A DNA stretch of 64,000 nucleotides from positions 2,666,001-2,730,000 of the forward strand of contig OY762456.1 of NCBI GenBank assembly GCA_963665785.1, in the 5' to 3' direction. This DNA comes from UBA7455 sp026713185. Its GTDB lineage: Bacteria > Pseudomonadota > Gammaproteobacteria > Pseudomonadales > Azotimanducaceae. The position numbers and the translations under genes were made by a program. The first letter of the stretch is position 1; each line of letters opens with the position of its first letter. Under the pieces are notes generated by a model. It saw only the letters and a list, made by a program, of their open reading frames with translations. It searched no databases and was not told the origin of the DNA. Below are positions 36,208 to 45,966 of the stretch, piece after piece.

Positions 36208-36260
36208 CCTGCATTTAAAAACAATAGACTATCATTCTCTAGTCATTATCGATACCTACC

Positions 36261-37489
36261 TAGTGTCATGTCACGAACTAAATGTCGGATATAGACGCTC
36301 CAGTTTAACGCGGGCGTCTTTCGCTGTGAACTGCCAGTTGACGGTTGCTTCCAACTGATCACGGTGTGCTTGCCAAGTTGATACCTCCTCACGTAGTTTT
36401 TCGATGTTGTCAATGCGTCGACGCAGGCATTGGCTGATCATCACGTTGAGTTCGATTTCGGCGACGTTGAGCCAACTGCCGTGCTTCGGCGTATACACAA
36501 ACTCGAAGCGATCCCACAGTGCTTTCGCTTGATCAGGCGGAAAAACTTCGTAGAGAGCACCCGGGGAATGGGTATTCAGATTGTCCATGACCAACGTGAT
36601 CTGCTCAGCGTCAATGTAGCGCTCGGCAATATCTTCAATGAAATGCGCCCAGTCTGCCTTGGTCCTGCGCTCGGTCACCTTGGTCAATCGTCTGCCGGCC
36701 AAAGGCTCGGTGGCCATGAATACGTTGCACACGCCGCAGCGCTCATACTCGTAGTCATGGCGTTCCAGGCGTCCGGGCTGCGGCGCCAGTGGCGTGCGCG
36801 TCTCGCGGATGAGTTGGCGCGGCGTCTCATCCATGCACACCACCGGCCGGGTGACATCGTATGGGCGTCGATAAACATCGAGCACCCGTTCCATCGCCGC
36901 AACAAAATCGCCGTTACCCGCCGGTGGTATCACCCAACCGATTTTCCGCCAGGGTTTGATTTCGTTTTTTTTAGAACCCGGCGGACCGTCTCGTAGGAAA
37001 TGCTGTCGATGTACTCGAGTTCGACAGCGCGATCCGCGAGCAACCGTAGCGACCACTGCGAGTAGCCTTTCGGTGGCTCGCTGCAACTCAGTGCAACCAA
37101 ACGCGCCTCAAGATCGCCGTCCGCCTTGCGTAGGTAGCGTCGCTGGCTCGGCCGACCGTTCAATAGGGTCTCCAACCCCTCTTCGACAAACCGCTTTTTG
37201 ACCCGATCCAGTGTGCGCATACTGACCTTGAGCACCGCAGCCACATCTTCACCGCGCAAGCGGCGTTGATTGAACGCACCCTGGTCACAGTTCAGCAAGA
37301 TCAACGCGTTAATGACTTTGCGAGATCGGTGTGAACCCTTGCGTGTGATGGTTTCAAGGGCTGTTCTTTCGTCCGCCTGTAGCGTGACTTTGTATCTCTT
37401 AACCATAAGCCTCTCCGTCTGAAAATAGACGGAGAGGTATCTTACCACATCATGACTTTTTACGACGTATTATGCGTGACGCGACACTA
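36261..37489 (-). mobile_element. IS630-family insertion sequence
   Basis: The ends are imperfect inverted repeats: TAGTGTCATGTCACGAACTA at the left, and at the right the complement of TAGTGTCGCGTCACGCATAA. Both are bounded by TA (36261-36262 and 37488-37489), the target duplication of this family. It landed in the stop codon of the gene at 37487 and restored a TAG. Confidence 0.88.
36271..37448 (-). CDS. IS630 transposase (two frames, -1 frameshift)
   Basis: Upstream frame 36930-37448 (172 aa) holds the HTH part (LRGEDVAAVLKVSMRTLDRVKKRF). Downstream frame 36271-37086 (271 aa) holds the DDE core: CMDETPRQL, LVMDNLNTHS and NVAEIELNV. They overlap at a run of eight A on the coding strand (36965-36972), a classical slippery site, so a single product of about 343 aa is expected by programmed frameshift rather than by mutation. 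The element appears intact and may be active. Confidence 0.88.
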
Positions 37490-38254
37490 GAGTCCATTAG
37501 ATATTGAAAACTGGTGCAAACTCTCCTTTCGTTTTGTATTAATTAGATGTGACGCAAGTTTTCTGTAAAAGTCGCGAAGCCAAATATTCTCACTTTTCAA
37601 TACCATATTATTCCACCGTCCTTCCTTGTGAATGTCGCTAATATTTGAAGGCATTTGGCGAAGGAAAAGGTCAAATACAAGTATCAAATCAAATGGTTGT
37701 GTTGGAATTCTTGGAATTTCTATGTTAGAAAACAGCGAATATTGACAGGGGCTGGAATCATCCATGAGGAAGCGACTGTCAAACGTACCACCGTACTGTA
37801 AATGGTTAACCGTCCACTCTTTATCAGCAACATTTGCGTCATAGTCGAAGTGAAATCGTCGTACAATATGGATGGTATTCGCATTCATCTGAGGGCAGCT
37901 ATGCGTTTCAGATATTGTTCTATCAACATCTTTGTAGGGTGCAAATGAGATACATACTGCAATACTTTGGGATTCAAGTTTATTGTTCTTTACGTTGATT
38001 TCACCCCCGATTGACAGCTGTGTTATTCCACCAGGACCACAAAATGTACTGGATATGAGTTCAGTTGTTATGTTGGGATTAATGGATAGCCTAAGATTTT
38101 TTTTCTTCTTAACACTCTTAAACGTCGAAATTAGATCACTGAGGCGATGTAACTGGGGACAGGGTTCTCCAATCAGATGTAAGCGTTCAGCAAGGAACTT
38201 GAACAAATCACTGAGATTTCCAAGATAATTCGCGCACTTGGCCTCATCATTCAT
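37487..38254 (-). CDS. Unknown third protein of the dual-GHKL operon
   Basis: 255 residues, no family recognised. It is mixed alpha/beta, with a basic patch VKKKKNLRLSINPN and FVDDSSP-like loops, and no signal peptide or membrane helix. It starts one base after the stop of the receiver gene (TGA-C-ATG), so the two are coupled. The stop is TAG at the IS630 junction. Removing the IS (one TA) still gives CTC TAG, so the natural C-terminus is probably intact. Confidence 0.7.
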   Translation of the reverse strand: MNDEAKCANYLGNLSDLFKFLAERLHLIGEPCPQLHRLSDLISTFKSVKKKKNLRLSINPNITTELISSTFCGPGGITQLSIGGEINVKNNKLESQSIAVCISFAPYKDVDRTISETHSCPQMNANTIHIVRRFHFDYDANVADKEWTVNHLQYGGTFDSRFLMDDSSPCQYSLFSNIEIPRIPTQPFDLILVFDLFLRQMPSNISDIHKEGRWNNMVLKSENIWLRDFYRKLASHLINTKRKESLHQFSISNGL

Positions 38255-38255
38255 G

Positions 38256-39311
38256 TCAGATTGTCACCAATCTTTTTTGCTCGAATAAAGGAGAAGTGAG
38301 TTGACTATCATCAGGATATGAACAAGCGATATGCACTTGGAAACGCTCAGATCGATCGTCAGCGTCCACGGCAACAGTTTCAGGATAAAAAGATTTGCAT
38401 TTAATACAGGTGGAACGATACTCATTTGGAACGTTCAGAATCTGCGCCGCTACCCTATAAGTATCTGTGACCGTGATTTCATTCGCACTCGGTTGAGAAA
38501 ATAGGAAAGCATAGATTTCTAATTTCCACCAGTGAGTTGGCGCAACGTTTGCAAAGACTCCCTTGTACCTTGCATCTGCAAACGCCTGTCTGTAATCAAG
38601 GCTCTTTAAGAAATGATCTTTGAAATAGTCGAGAGACATCCCCAAAGCTGTAGCAGCGTATAAGTTGTCATAAAGAGGTCCGGGATTTTTTAGAAGTTGA
38701 TTTCTTACCCATTTAGCGAAGCGAGTAGGAGATGGAGCGGTTGACTGGGATTTTAGTATAGAGCTAGCATCATTGGATAGACCTTTTTTAAACTCGGTTG
38801 GTAGCGCTAGTTCAATCAGGTCAGCAGAAGAATCTGGAGTAACCAGAACAGTGTAGATATCTGTCAAAGAACCTGGACATATCTGGCCCAATTTCCTGTA
38901 GTTTTCTGTTTCATTCTTAAATAAGCTTGCATCATTCAGTGAATCCCTCGGAAGAAGAAGGTCAAAGATTTGATTCTCTTCCCCTGCTATCTCCTTGGAT
39001 ATAATTTGACTTATCAGAAAAATGGGCGTTATTGGGTAGTACATCCATAGCCATCCTATAATGGTTGGAGCGAGTCCAGGGTAAGTCTCACCATGATCAT
39101 CGGCTTTCGTATTCAGTTTGTAGTCGACTAAGATTATATCAACCTCCTGATTCTCAACCTCCCGATTCTCAACTAAGAACCAATCTATTAACTTTTTAGG
39201 ATGGATACATTTAAACTCAATCTCGGGGTCACTATCGTGAAGAGCAATGCTTTCGCTAACCTCGTCATCAATCCAAAGCATTTTGCATGGTTTTCCCTGG
39301 AGCTTTTTCAT
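38256..39311 (-). CDS. Receiver-like protein with long C-terminal region
   Basis: An alternative start at 39332 gives 358 aa. I prefer the ATG at 39309-39311 (MKKLQGK), because it overlaps the stop of the upstream kinase gene as ATGA. The N-terminal domain looks like a response-regulator receiver: MLWIDDEVSE (acid pair) and DIILVDYKL with a candidate phospho-acceptor Asp (residue 70 in the long form), then PIFLISQI. The usual switch lysine is not evident (LLLPRDSL), so phosphorylation is uncertain. The following 220 residues are helical with a Cys pair near the end (CIKCKSF) and no DNA-binding domain I recognise. Confidence 0.75.
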   Translation of the reverse strand: MKKLQGKPCKMLWIDDEVSESIALHDSDPEIEFKCIHPKKLIDWFLVENREVENQEVDIILVDYKLNTKADDHGETYPGLAPTIIGWLWMYYPITPIFLISQIISKEIAGEENQIFDLLLPRDSLNDASLFKNETENYRKLGQICPGSLTDIYTVLVTPDSSADLIELALPTEFKKGLSNDASSILKSQSTAPSPTRFAKWVRNQLLKNPGPLYDNLYAATALGMSLDYFKDHFLKSLDYRQAFADARYKGVFANVAPTHWWKLEIYAFLFSQPSANEITVTDTYRVAAQILNVPNEYRSTCIKCKSFYPETVAVDADDRSERFQVHIACSYPDDSQLTSPLFEQKRLVTI

Positions 39312-41584
39312 GGTAATGAAATCTCCAGGCAAGCTTTCCAGCCTTTGTTGGGCTTAATGAATCGAGCGCTTCCTTTGTATGAATTTGCTATATTTCTTAC
39401 GATGCCCAAGCCTAGACCAGTGCCCCGACCAAGTGTTTGAAGTTCAACTGTAGAGAATTTCAGCGGCAATGATTTGTAAATTTTATTCTCTGGGTCTGTA
39501 ATGAGTGGCTCAAATACGTCCTCCCAATAAGTCGATCTAAGTCCAACGCCCTTATCTGAGACTCGGATAATTAGATTGCTTGATTTCGGATTTCTTTCCG
39601 CTGTAACAATAATTTCTTTGCCCGTTCCTGCAATTGAGGACTTTATAGCATTTGACATAATGTTGACCATTATGGCGTAAAATTCTGCCTCTCTCATCGG
39701 CTTGGTTTTAAGGGTTCTATCTATTTCGTCACAGAATATCGAAATGTTGAATTCGCCAAGCACGAATCCAAATCCCTCTGTTATGTTGTTAATGGTCTTA
39801 GATACAGGAATACGTTTATTCTCCATACTGTGTGATGATGAAAATACATTGAAAAGATTGTCTAGCTGATTAAACCTCTTCCTAGTTCGTTTAAAGGAAT
39901 CAGCAATGCTTAAGAGTTCTGTTTTATATGGATTAACCAGTTCTGAAGAAACCTTTCTTAGGTATGCAGCATGGGTATCAAGTGCCGAAGTAATGCCTTT
40001 TACTTCGTGAGCAAAGACAAAAATAAGCGGTCCCACAGATGCAATCGTTCTCATCAACGTTAACTCAGAACCATCTTTTTTGATCTTCGTGTCGATCAAA
40101 TTTGTGGCCTCAACGATCTGTTTTTCAACTTTTGCAGCTATCTTTAAAGCAAGTGGTGCATCTGTCTCTTGCCAATCAATCTTGTTATGGGCTGCCTCGT
40201 TTCTCAAGAAATTGATAGCATTTTTAACATTTGTTTCTTCATAAATTTCATCTGCGTCAAATAATTGAGTGAAGTTTTCTTGCGATGCTTCATGCTTTTG
40301 TTCAGTTAGTCTTAAGTGAAAGTGCCTGTAGTGCAATGTCATCCAATCGATTGAAAGTTTCAAACACTCTCTTAAATCTGCAAACTGTTGGTTTTCAATC
40401 AGTCCTTCACGATCCATCTTGATGACAAAGCCGGAAGCAGCTTGATTGAAAATCTGTACTTTGCCGATGATGTTAGCGTTTCTTGGTGAAGATAGACCTG
40501 CCCTGCCTGAATCAACATTTAATTTTGTGGCGAGTTCATCTAATAGTTTGCTAGTACTGGCTCGTCTACGTGCATAGTCGTAGTCCAATTCAAGCCAATC
40601 ATTAGGCGGCTCTCCATAAGGATAAATTCTAAAGTTGTCCATATAGATCTTTATTCCACTTTGGGTCTCCAACAAATCAGTTAGAACACGTTTAGTCAGT
40701 AGTGTTTTGTCTCTCAGATGCTCGGGGCGATTCTGCGGTAGGAAATTAAATTCAAATGAAATACCACTTAAATTTGAATATTGGCTGGGCAGTACGTAAT
40801 TAACGATCTTTGAATCTTTCGCAGTCAGTTTTAGCTTTATTTTTCCTTTTTCATTGATACTGCCATTGATCGTGCCCCAGCCAGCATGAAGGAATTTTGG
40901 GCCAAGAGGATTGCTTGTTTCGCCGAATTCTTCTGATCTAATACGAATAGAAAAGCCAGGATCTTCCTTAAACCCGGTTCTCCTTGTTGGTTGTGAAATA
41001 GACAGTATTGCGATGTTTTTTTGAAGCATTTTGAAATCACGAACCGTCCATCTCTCTTTTAAATCCATTAGTCTGAGAGTGAGTCCCGTCTTACCTTCTG
41101 TTTCTGTATGAGTATTATAAGAGCAAGGAATCTTTGTTAGTTCAGTCCCTGGTATGAAATTATCCCATTCAAAATCAACTGCTGTATATTCAAATTTTGC
41201 ATTAGACAGTTTTGCAACGGTCTCAAATCGTAGGTGTCTCGCGAGTTTCTGACAAGCAAATCTTCCTATCCCTTTGTTACCAGTTTTCTGTCTACCATAG
41301 TCTATAGATGTAGGGTTGCGTGATTTGTTCGGGGTAGCGATTGTCATCCAGAATTCTTCTACTTGCTCAAAAGTCATCCCTGAACCATTATCAGTGATTC
41401 GTATTTCACTATCAGGACTAGCATAGTCAGACACAGTGTCGAATAGTTCAATGAATACATCTGTAGCATCTGCATCGTAACCATTCTTCACTAGTTCCGA
41501 CAAAGCAATATAGTTGTTAGTAAGAGGGATTTGCGTTGTAGGGTTTTTCAGGCGTTTTCTGCCACTTCCGTGCCACAATCTCAA
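39308..41584 (-). CDS. Dual-GHKL ATPase / histidine-kinase-like protein
   Basis: 758 residues with two Bergerat-fold ATPase modules. The N-terminal Hsp90/MORC-like module: N-box ELVKNGYDADA (30-40), DNGSGM (65-70), GNKGIGRFACQ (102-112). The C-terminal histidine-kinase module: phospho-acceptor-like FAHEVKG (His about 526), N-box NIMSNAIKSS (about 640), DKGVGL (about 675), GRGTGLGLGIV (about 722). The middle has no transmembrane helix, so it should be cytosolic. The start is a TTG; an in-frame TAG 18-20 bases upstream excludes a much longer form. First gene of an operon with a receiver-like partner, an unknown protein and (past an IS) a DNA MTase. Function unknown: a sensor-transducer in defense is inference. 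Confidence 0.8.
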   Translation of the reverse strand: MRLWHGSGRKRLKNPTTQIPLTNNYIALSELVKNGYDADATDVFIELFDTVSDYASPDSEIRITDNGSGMTFEQVEEFWMTIATPNKSRNPTSIDYGRQKTGNKGIGRFACQKLARHLRFETVAKLSNAKFEYTAVDFEWDNFIPGTELTKIPCSYNTHTETEGKTGLTLRLMDLKERWTVRDFKMLQKNIAILSISQPTRRTGFKEDPGFSIRIRSEEFGETSNPLGPKFLHAGWGTINGSINEKGKIKLKLTAKDSKIVNYVLPSQYSNLSGISFEFNFLPQNRPEHLRDKTLLTKRVLTDLLETQSGIKIYMDNFRIYPYGEPPNDWLELDYDYARRRASTSKLLDELATKLNVDSGRAGLSSPRNANIIGKVQIFNQAASGFVIKMDREGLIENQQFADLRECLKLSIDWMTLHYRHFHLRLTEQKHEASQENFTQLFDADEIYEETNVKNAINFLRNEAAHNKIDWQETDAPLALKIAAKVEKQIVEATNLIDTKIKKDGSELTLMRTIASVGPLIFVFAHEVKGITSALDTHAAYLRKVSSELVNPYKTELLSIADSFKRTRKRFNQLDNLFNVFSSSHSMENKRIPVSKTINNITEGFGFVLGEFNISIFCDEIDRTLKTKPMREAEFYAIMVNIMSNAIKSSIAGTGKEIIVTAERNPKSSNLIIRVSDKGVGLRSTYWEDVFEPLITDPENKIYKSLPLKFSTVELQTLGRGTGLGLGIVRNIANSYKGSARFIKPNKGWKACLEISLP

Positions 41585-42122
41585 TATTTCTCTCTTGATA
41601 TCCTACCTCTTCGGCAGATGGTCATGCCGTTATCTGCTGGAGTGTCGGCATAGCAGCCTGAACCAAGGCAAGAACAGGTGAGTTTGGGCCAGGATGCGAC
41701 TTTCTGTCATTTACAAGACTGCGAAGCTGTCGCTTCTCTTACGTGACGAACATTGAGACAGGGGCAATCCCGGCCAGAGTGCCGCCGATGTGCTTAAATA
41801 GTCGAAACATCAGCGCAGAGGCTATCCGGTATCCAGCAAGGGCACCGGCTTGACCAGGGAACGCATCTGTTCCGGGCGGCCCTCCTGAACGTGACCCAAT
41901 GCCAGTGCCATCATGATCGCCATCGCCAGACCGACCCGTACCTGCATCTTCGCTTTGCCACGGATGTAGTGATGCTCAAAGCCAAAGCTTTGATCCACAC
42001 GGCTGTTAATCCGTTCCAGCGCACTGCGCCGATTGTAACCACGTCGCCAGGAAGGACTGTCATAAGGGGTGGGCGTAAAGATACGCCGGTCCTGCTTCTT
42101 GATATCAATGCGCACGATACGA

Positions 42123-44236
42123 CCTAGCCCATGTTTAACACTTTGCTTGGCGAAATGAGCTGATTTGCCGATTTTTTGAAGTTTTTCTGCTCGTAAGTCG
42201 CTGATTTGTATTGAAGCGGATCGCCAGAAGGCTAATGTAGTGCCATAATCGTATTTTAGGGTATTGACATTTATAGACACCCCCTGTAGTATCCCCAGTA
42301 TGTTTATTCGACGTACCAAAACGCGCACCGTCGGGACCCAGGATCACTACTTCACCTATCGCCTGGTTAAGTCCGTACGCATCGGCAACAAAGTGCGCCA
42401 ACGCACGTTGTTGAACCTCGGTGCGCACTTCGATTTGCCGCCAGCACAGTGGCCGCTGCTGTACCAACGTCTGGATGATCTACTCGCTGGTCAGGCAACG
42501 CTCATGGACTATCCGGAAGCGGTCGATAACCACGCGCAACGCATCGTAGCACAGTTGATCAGCCGGCAGGCCGAAACCAGCCCGGACGCTGATGACACGT
42601 CATCGACCGGCGACCAGCAGAGCGTCGATGTGGACTCACTGCAACTGGTTCGTCCGCGCACAGTGGGGGTTGAGCATGTTGGTTTATGGGCGCTGGAGCA
42701 GGTGGGGTTGCGGGCGCTACTGGCACAGTTGGGGCTGAACAGCCGACAACAGGCAGCAGCGATGGGTTCGATCATTGGCCGCCTGGCGGCGCCGGGTTCA
42801 GAACGTGCGACGCACCGCTGGCTGCGCGACACCAGTGCGCTCGGCGACTTGCTGGAGGTCGACTTCGAGAAGTACAGCCTGATGCAGCTATACCGGGCTT
42901 CTGACGCGCTGATGGTGCATCGGAAGGCGATTGAGGCACATTTGTTTGATGCCGCAATGACCCTGTTCGAGTTGCAACCGACGGTGACGCTGTACGATCT
43001 GACGAATACCTACTTTGAGGGGGATGCTGGCTCCCAGGAGAAAGCACAACGCGGTCATTCCAAGGAGAAACGCAGTGATTGTCCGCTACTCACACTGGGT
43101 CTCATGCTGGATGCCAGCGGCTTCGTGCGGCGCTCGCAGGTGTTTGCTGGCAACGTCAGCGAGCCGCATACGCTAGCCGAGATGCTCACTGCACTGCAGG
43201 CTCCAAAGGGTGCTTTGGTGGTGATGGATCGCGGCATTGCCACACAGGACCGCATTTCCTGGCTGGCGGCGCAAGGGTATCGCTACCTGGTGGTGAGCCG
43301 CGAGCGCAAGCGCACCTTTGATCTCGCGGCGGCGATGACGGTGACGACGGCAACACAGCAGCCGGTGCACTTGCACAAGGTGCTGTCCGAAGATGGCCAG
43401 GAGGCGCGTCTGTATTGCTATTCCGAGGCGCGGGAAGAGAAGGAGAAGGCCATTGCCGAGCGCCTCGCCAAGCGCTTTGAAAACGCCCTGACGACGCTCT
43501 CGGAAGGACTGTCCAGACCGCGCACACAGAAACGCATCGACAAAATCTGGCAACGCATTGGGCGCCTGAAGGAGAAGAGCCGCGGGGTGGCGCAGCATTA
43601 CGATATTGACGTTACCAGCAGCGAAGATGGTACCCAGGCACTCGCCATCACCTGGCGCCGACAACCGGTCAACGGCTCCATGCTGACCCATCCGGGGGTG
43701 TACTGCCTGCGCAGCAACCAAACCGACTGGGATGAGGAAACCCTGTGGCGCACCTACATCACACTGACTGATCTGGAAGCCGTGTTCCGGTCATTGAAGT
43801 CCGAACTGGGGCTGCGCCCGATCTATCACCACAAAGCCCTGCGCACCGAAGGACATTTGTTTATCACCGTAATTGCCTACCAGCTGGTGCAGGTCATTCG
43901 ACGTAGACTGCGGCAGCACGGGCAGCGCGAAAGCTGGACCCTGTTGCGCCGCATCCTGAATGGGCAGCAACGCATTACCGCGACCTTCCGCCGCGCTGAT
44001 GACTGTGCGTTGCACGTTCGTAAAGCCACGGTCGCCGAGCCTGCACAACGCGAGATTTACCAGGCGCTTGGCATCAACGAGACCCCGGGCGGGATCCAAA
44101 AGACGATCATCTAGTCGCGGTAAAAATACCTGAAACAGGCTGGATTTTCCATTTGTAGTGCCAGAACAACTTTTTTGTCATCCTAACATATTGATATTCA
44201 TATAGTTTTAAAATAGACTGTTAAACTTGGGCTAGG
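42123..44236 (+). mobile_element. IS1634-family insertion sequence
   Basis: Ends are inverted repeats: CCTAGCCCATGTTTAACAC at 42123 and the complement of CCTAGCCCAAGTTTAACAG ending at 44236. It sits inside the IS1182-type transposase gene, one IS nested in another. A target duplication was not clearly identified. Confidence 0.8.
42300..44114 (+). CDS. IS1634-family transposase
   Basis: DDE transposase of about 604 residues, starting at ATG 42300 (MFIRRTKTRT). Catalytic segments: YDLTNTYFEG, LVVMDRGIATQDRISWL, and the late LGLRPIYHHKALRTEGHLFITVIAYQLVQVIRRRL block typical of IS1634. An upstream in-frame start at 42264 exists, but the methionine before FIRRTK is the family start. Full length and probably functional. 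GC-rich relative to flanking island genes. Confidence 0.9.
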   Translation: MFIRRTKTRTVGTQDHYFTYRLVKSVRIGNKVRQRTLLNLGAHFDLPPAQWPLLYQRLDDLLAGQATLMDYPEAVDNHAQRIVAQLISRQAETSPDADDTSSTGDQQSVDVDSLQLVRPRTVGVEHVGLWALEQVGLRALLAQLGLNSRQQAAAMGSIIGRLAAPGSERATHRWLRDTSALGDLLEVDFEKYSLMQLYRASDALMVHRKAIEAHLFDAAMTLFELQPTVTLYDLTNTYFEGDAGSQEKAQRGHSKEKRSDCPLLTLGLMLDASGFVRRSQVFAGNVSEPHTLAEMLTALQAPKGALVVMDRGIATQDRISWLAAQGYRYLVVSRERKRTFDLAAAMTVTTATQQPVHLHKVLSEDGQEARLYCYSEAREEKEKAIAERLAKRFENALTTLSEGLSRPRTQKRIDKIWQRIGRLKEKSRGVAQHYDIDVTSSEDGTQALAITWRRQPVNGSMLTHPGVYCLRSNQTDWDEETLWRTYITLTDLEAVFRSLKSELGLRPIYHHKALRTEGHLFITVIAYQLVQVIRRRLRQHGQRESWTLLRRILNGQQRITATFRRADDCALHVRKATVAEPAQREIYQALGINETPGGIQKTII

Positions 44237-45694
44237 CCCCCGCTTTCGTACCCGCCTGCCGGTAGCACGCTTCCCGGCCAGCACACGCAAGCCCGTAAGC
44301 GGCTGCCGGACAACGATACTTCAATGTATTGCGCGTCGCTTCAAAACCCTGGAAGGCCAGCGGTCGCTGCTCTCTGGTCTTTGGGCAAACACAAAACACC
44401 TCCCCCTTTTCACTGTACACGATGTTATCAACACGATCTGGATATAACGGCCGGGTAACGATGCTCTCGGGGTTGTAGTCGGGCGCCTTTTTCTCTTCCT
44501 GCCAGTGTTTAACGGTATCCACCAACGGCCGGATTTAAAGCGTGCGACAGCTCGCGCTGTCTTATGGGTGTTGATCCCACAAATCCTGTTTCAAGGCGGT
44601 ACTATCCAAGCCACGGTCTGCCGTGAAGTCCTGACAACGCGCTCCCAGTTCCGGGGTCTCGCTAAACAGGGTTTCCAGTTGCACCGCCAGTTCTTTGCTT
44701 TCCGAGCGGGACGCTGGCTGGATGCTGAATGCCACCGGGATTTCGTATGCAGTATCGGCAATCAGATGCAGACTGTAACCAAACCAGGTCTTTATTTTCT
44801 GCCATGGCTTGCCGTCCTTCGACACCCCTTTGGTCTCATGCTTGCCCCAGTCCGCATCCGGGTCAGAGGTCTTCCCGGTTTTCTTATTCTTGCTCCCGGT
44901 GGCATGACTCGCAATAGCCTTACCGTCATACCCCAGGTGTTCACCAAAGTCCGGCAGTACGGCCATTAATTGTTCCCGCAACGTCGGTATCATGGCAGCG
45001 ATCAAACCTTGTTTCTGCTCCATCTTCAGTACCAGCTTCAGAAACCGGGAGAAGTTGTGACTATCCGGTATGGTAGAGCGCTGCGGTTGGCTCACAAAGT
45101 TTACCCTGAGCACACCATCGACATGTTCGAGGACTTTTTTGGGCGGGCTTTGCAGCGGCACCGGGTCGAACTCGCAGAGGGTCAGCAAGGCCGGGTTGCG
45201 CCGCAGTTCGCGCAACAAGGATTCGATGCTCTCGTGTTGAAAGACAACACCGGCGAGCAGTGCCCGCCACATGGTGGCAACGGGGAAATCATTACGGCCA
45301 TGGCCGCGCATGTGCTGTAAAGCGGCGATGATATCCTGGTCGGGTAAGTATCGGAACACCAGTTCCAGGCGTTGGAGGTCGGGTAATGCCTCGACATTGT
45401 CCCATGAAAAGAGGATACTTTGTGTGGTCGCCATGAATTGTCTCTCGTCGAAAATTGATAATGTTGGTGTATACCACATGGCGGCCAACTATGCAACATA
45501 AGTCATTGATATATTTAGATTATATTGATGACATAGAGGATTTTAAGAGCACTATTGCATCTTGGGGTGAAAATCCGAGAATTGACAATCTGGCCGCCTG
45601 CCAGGCCGCATTCTTTCGTTTTTTTGTGGGGTAAAGAGATCTGACCCTGCTCTGGAGACCAGTAGAATCAAGCCCTCACAGACAGCGCACATGC

Positions 45695-45821
45695 CTCTAG
45701 TAACTAACTTCTCACCAATCTCACCGAGTAATTGGCTATCAACACTGAATGTTAGATGCTCAGATTCTTTCAACTGGATCATTCCCTGCTTAGTAAGGGT
45801 CATCATACATTTCAGTTGCAC
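45695..45821 (-). pseudogene. Possible N-terminal fragment of a GHKL ATPase
   Basis: The frame reads QLKESEHLTFSVDSQLLGEI, then GEKLVTR, a pattern found at the very start of Hsp90-like ATP-binding proteins, where it is followed by an ALxELVKNAYDAD box. Here the box is missing and the sequence turns unrelated after about residue 42. It lies between two IS elements. The similarity is recalled, not computed. Confidence 0.35.
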
Positions 45822-45966
45822 TGTCCCACAATCTGAATGTAAATTAAATGCGGCATCACTTGTTACTAATTAAAAGTCAAGTCTTGTGCGTATTCCGGCG
45901 AAGTTGAACACCGATTCCGGTTGAACGTGAACGCGTAATTTCCAACGCATCAAACTTTGTCACGTT

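Larger units (their letters stand above)
41822..45488 (-). pseudogene. IS1182-type transposase, interrupted
   Basis: Three pieces of one gene. The 5' part is 44562-45488 (LQRLELVFRYLPDQDI, YDGKAIASHATG, DFTADRGLDSTALKQDLWD). The middle is 44232-44525 (VDTVKHWQEEKKAPDY, then CPAAAYGLACAGREACY). The 3' part is about 41822-42122 (GRIVRIDIKKQDRRIFTP, RSALERINSRVDQSFGFEHH). The first two are in the same frame but separated by a roughly 33-bp insert with two stops and a GACAGC/GCTGTC palindrome. The last two are separated by an IS1634 element. Dead element; flanking ends were not resolved. Confidence 0.82.

Noticed and set aside
36271..37448. IS630 transposase as a frameshifted pseudogene
   Set aside because: The frames meet at eight A residues, a normal programmed frameshift site in this family; both halves are intact.
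37487..38254. Unknown operon gene as truncated by IS630
   Set aside because: Excising the IS and one TA leaves CTC TAG at the same position, so the stop codon predates the insertion.
42264..42299. Longer N-terminus of the IS1634 transposase
   Set aside because: The upstream codons lack family similarity; MFIRRTKTR at 42300 is the usual beginning.
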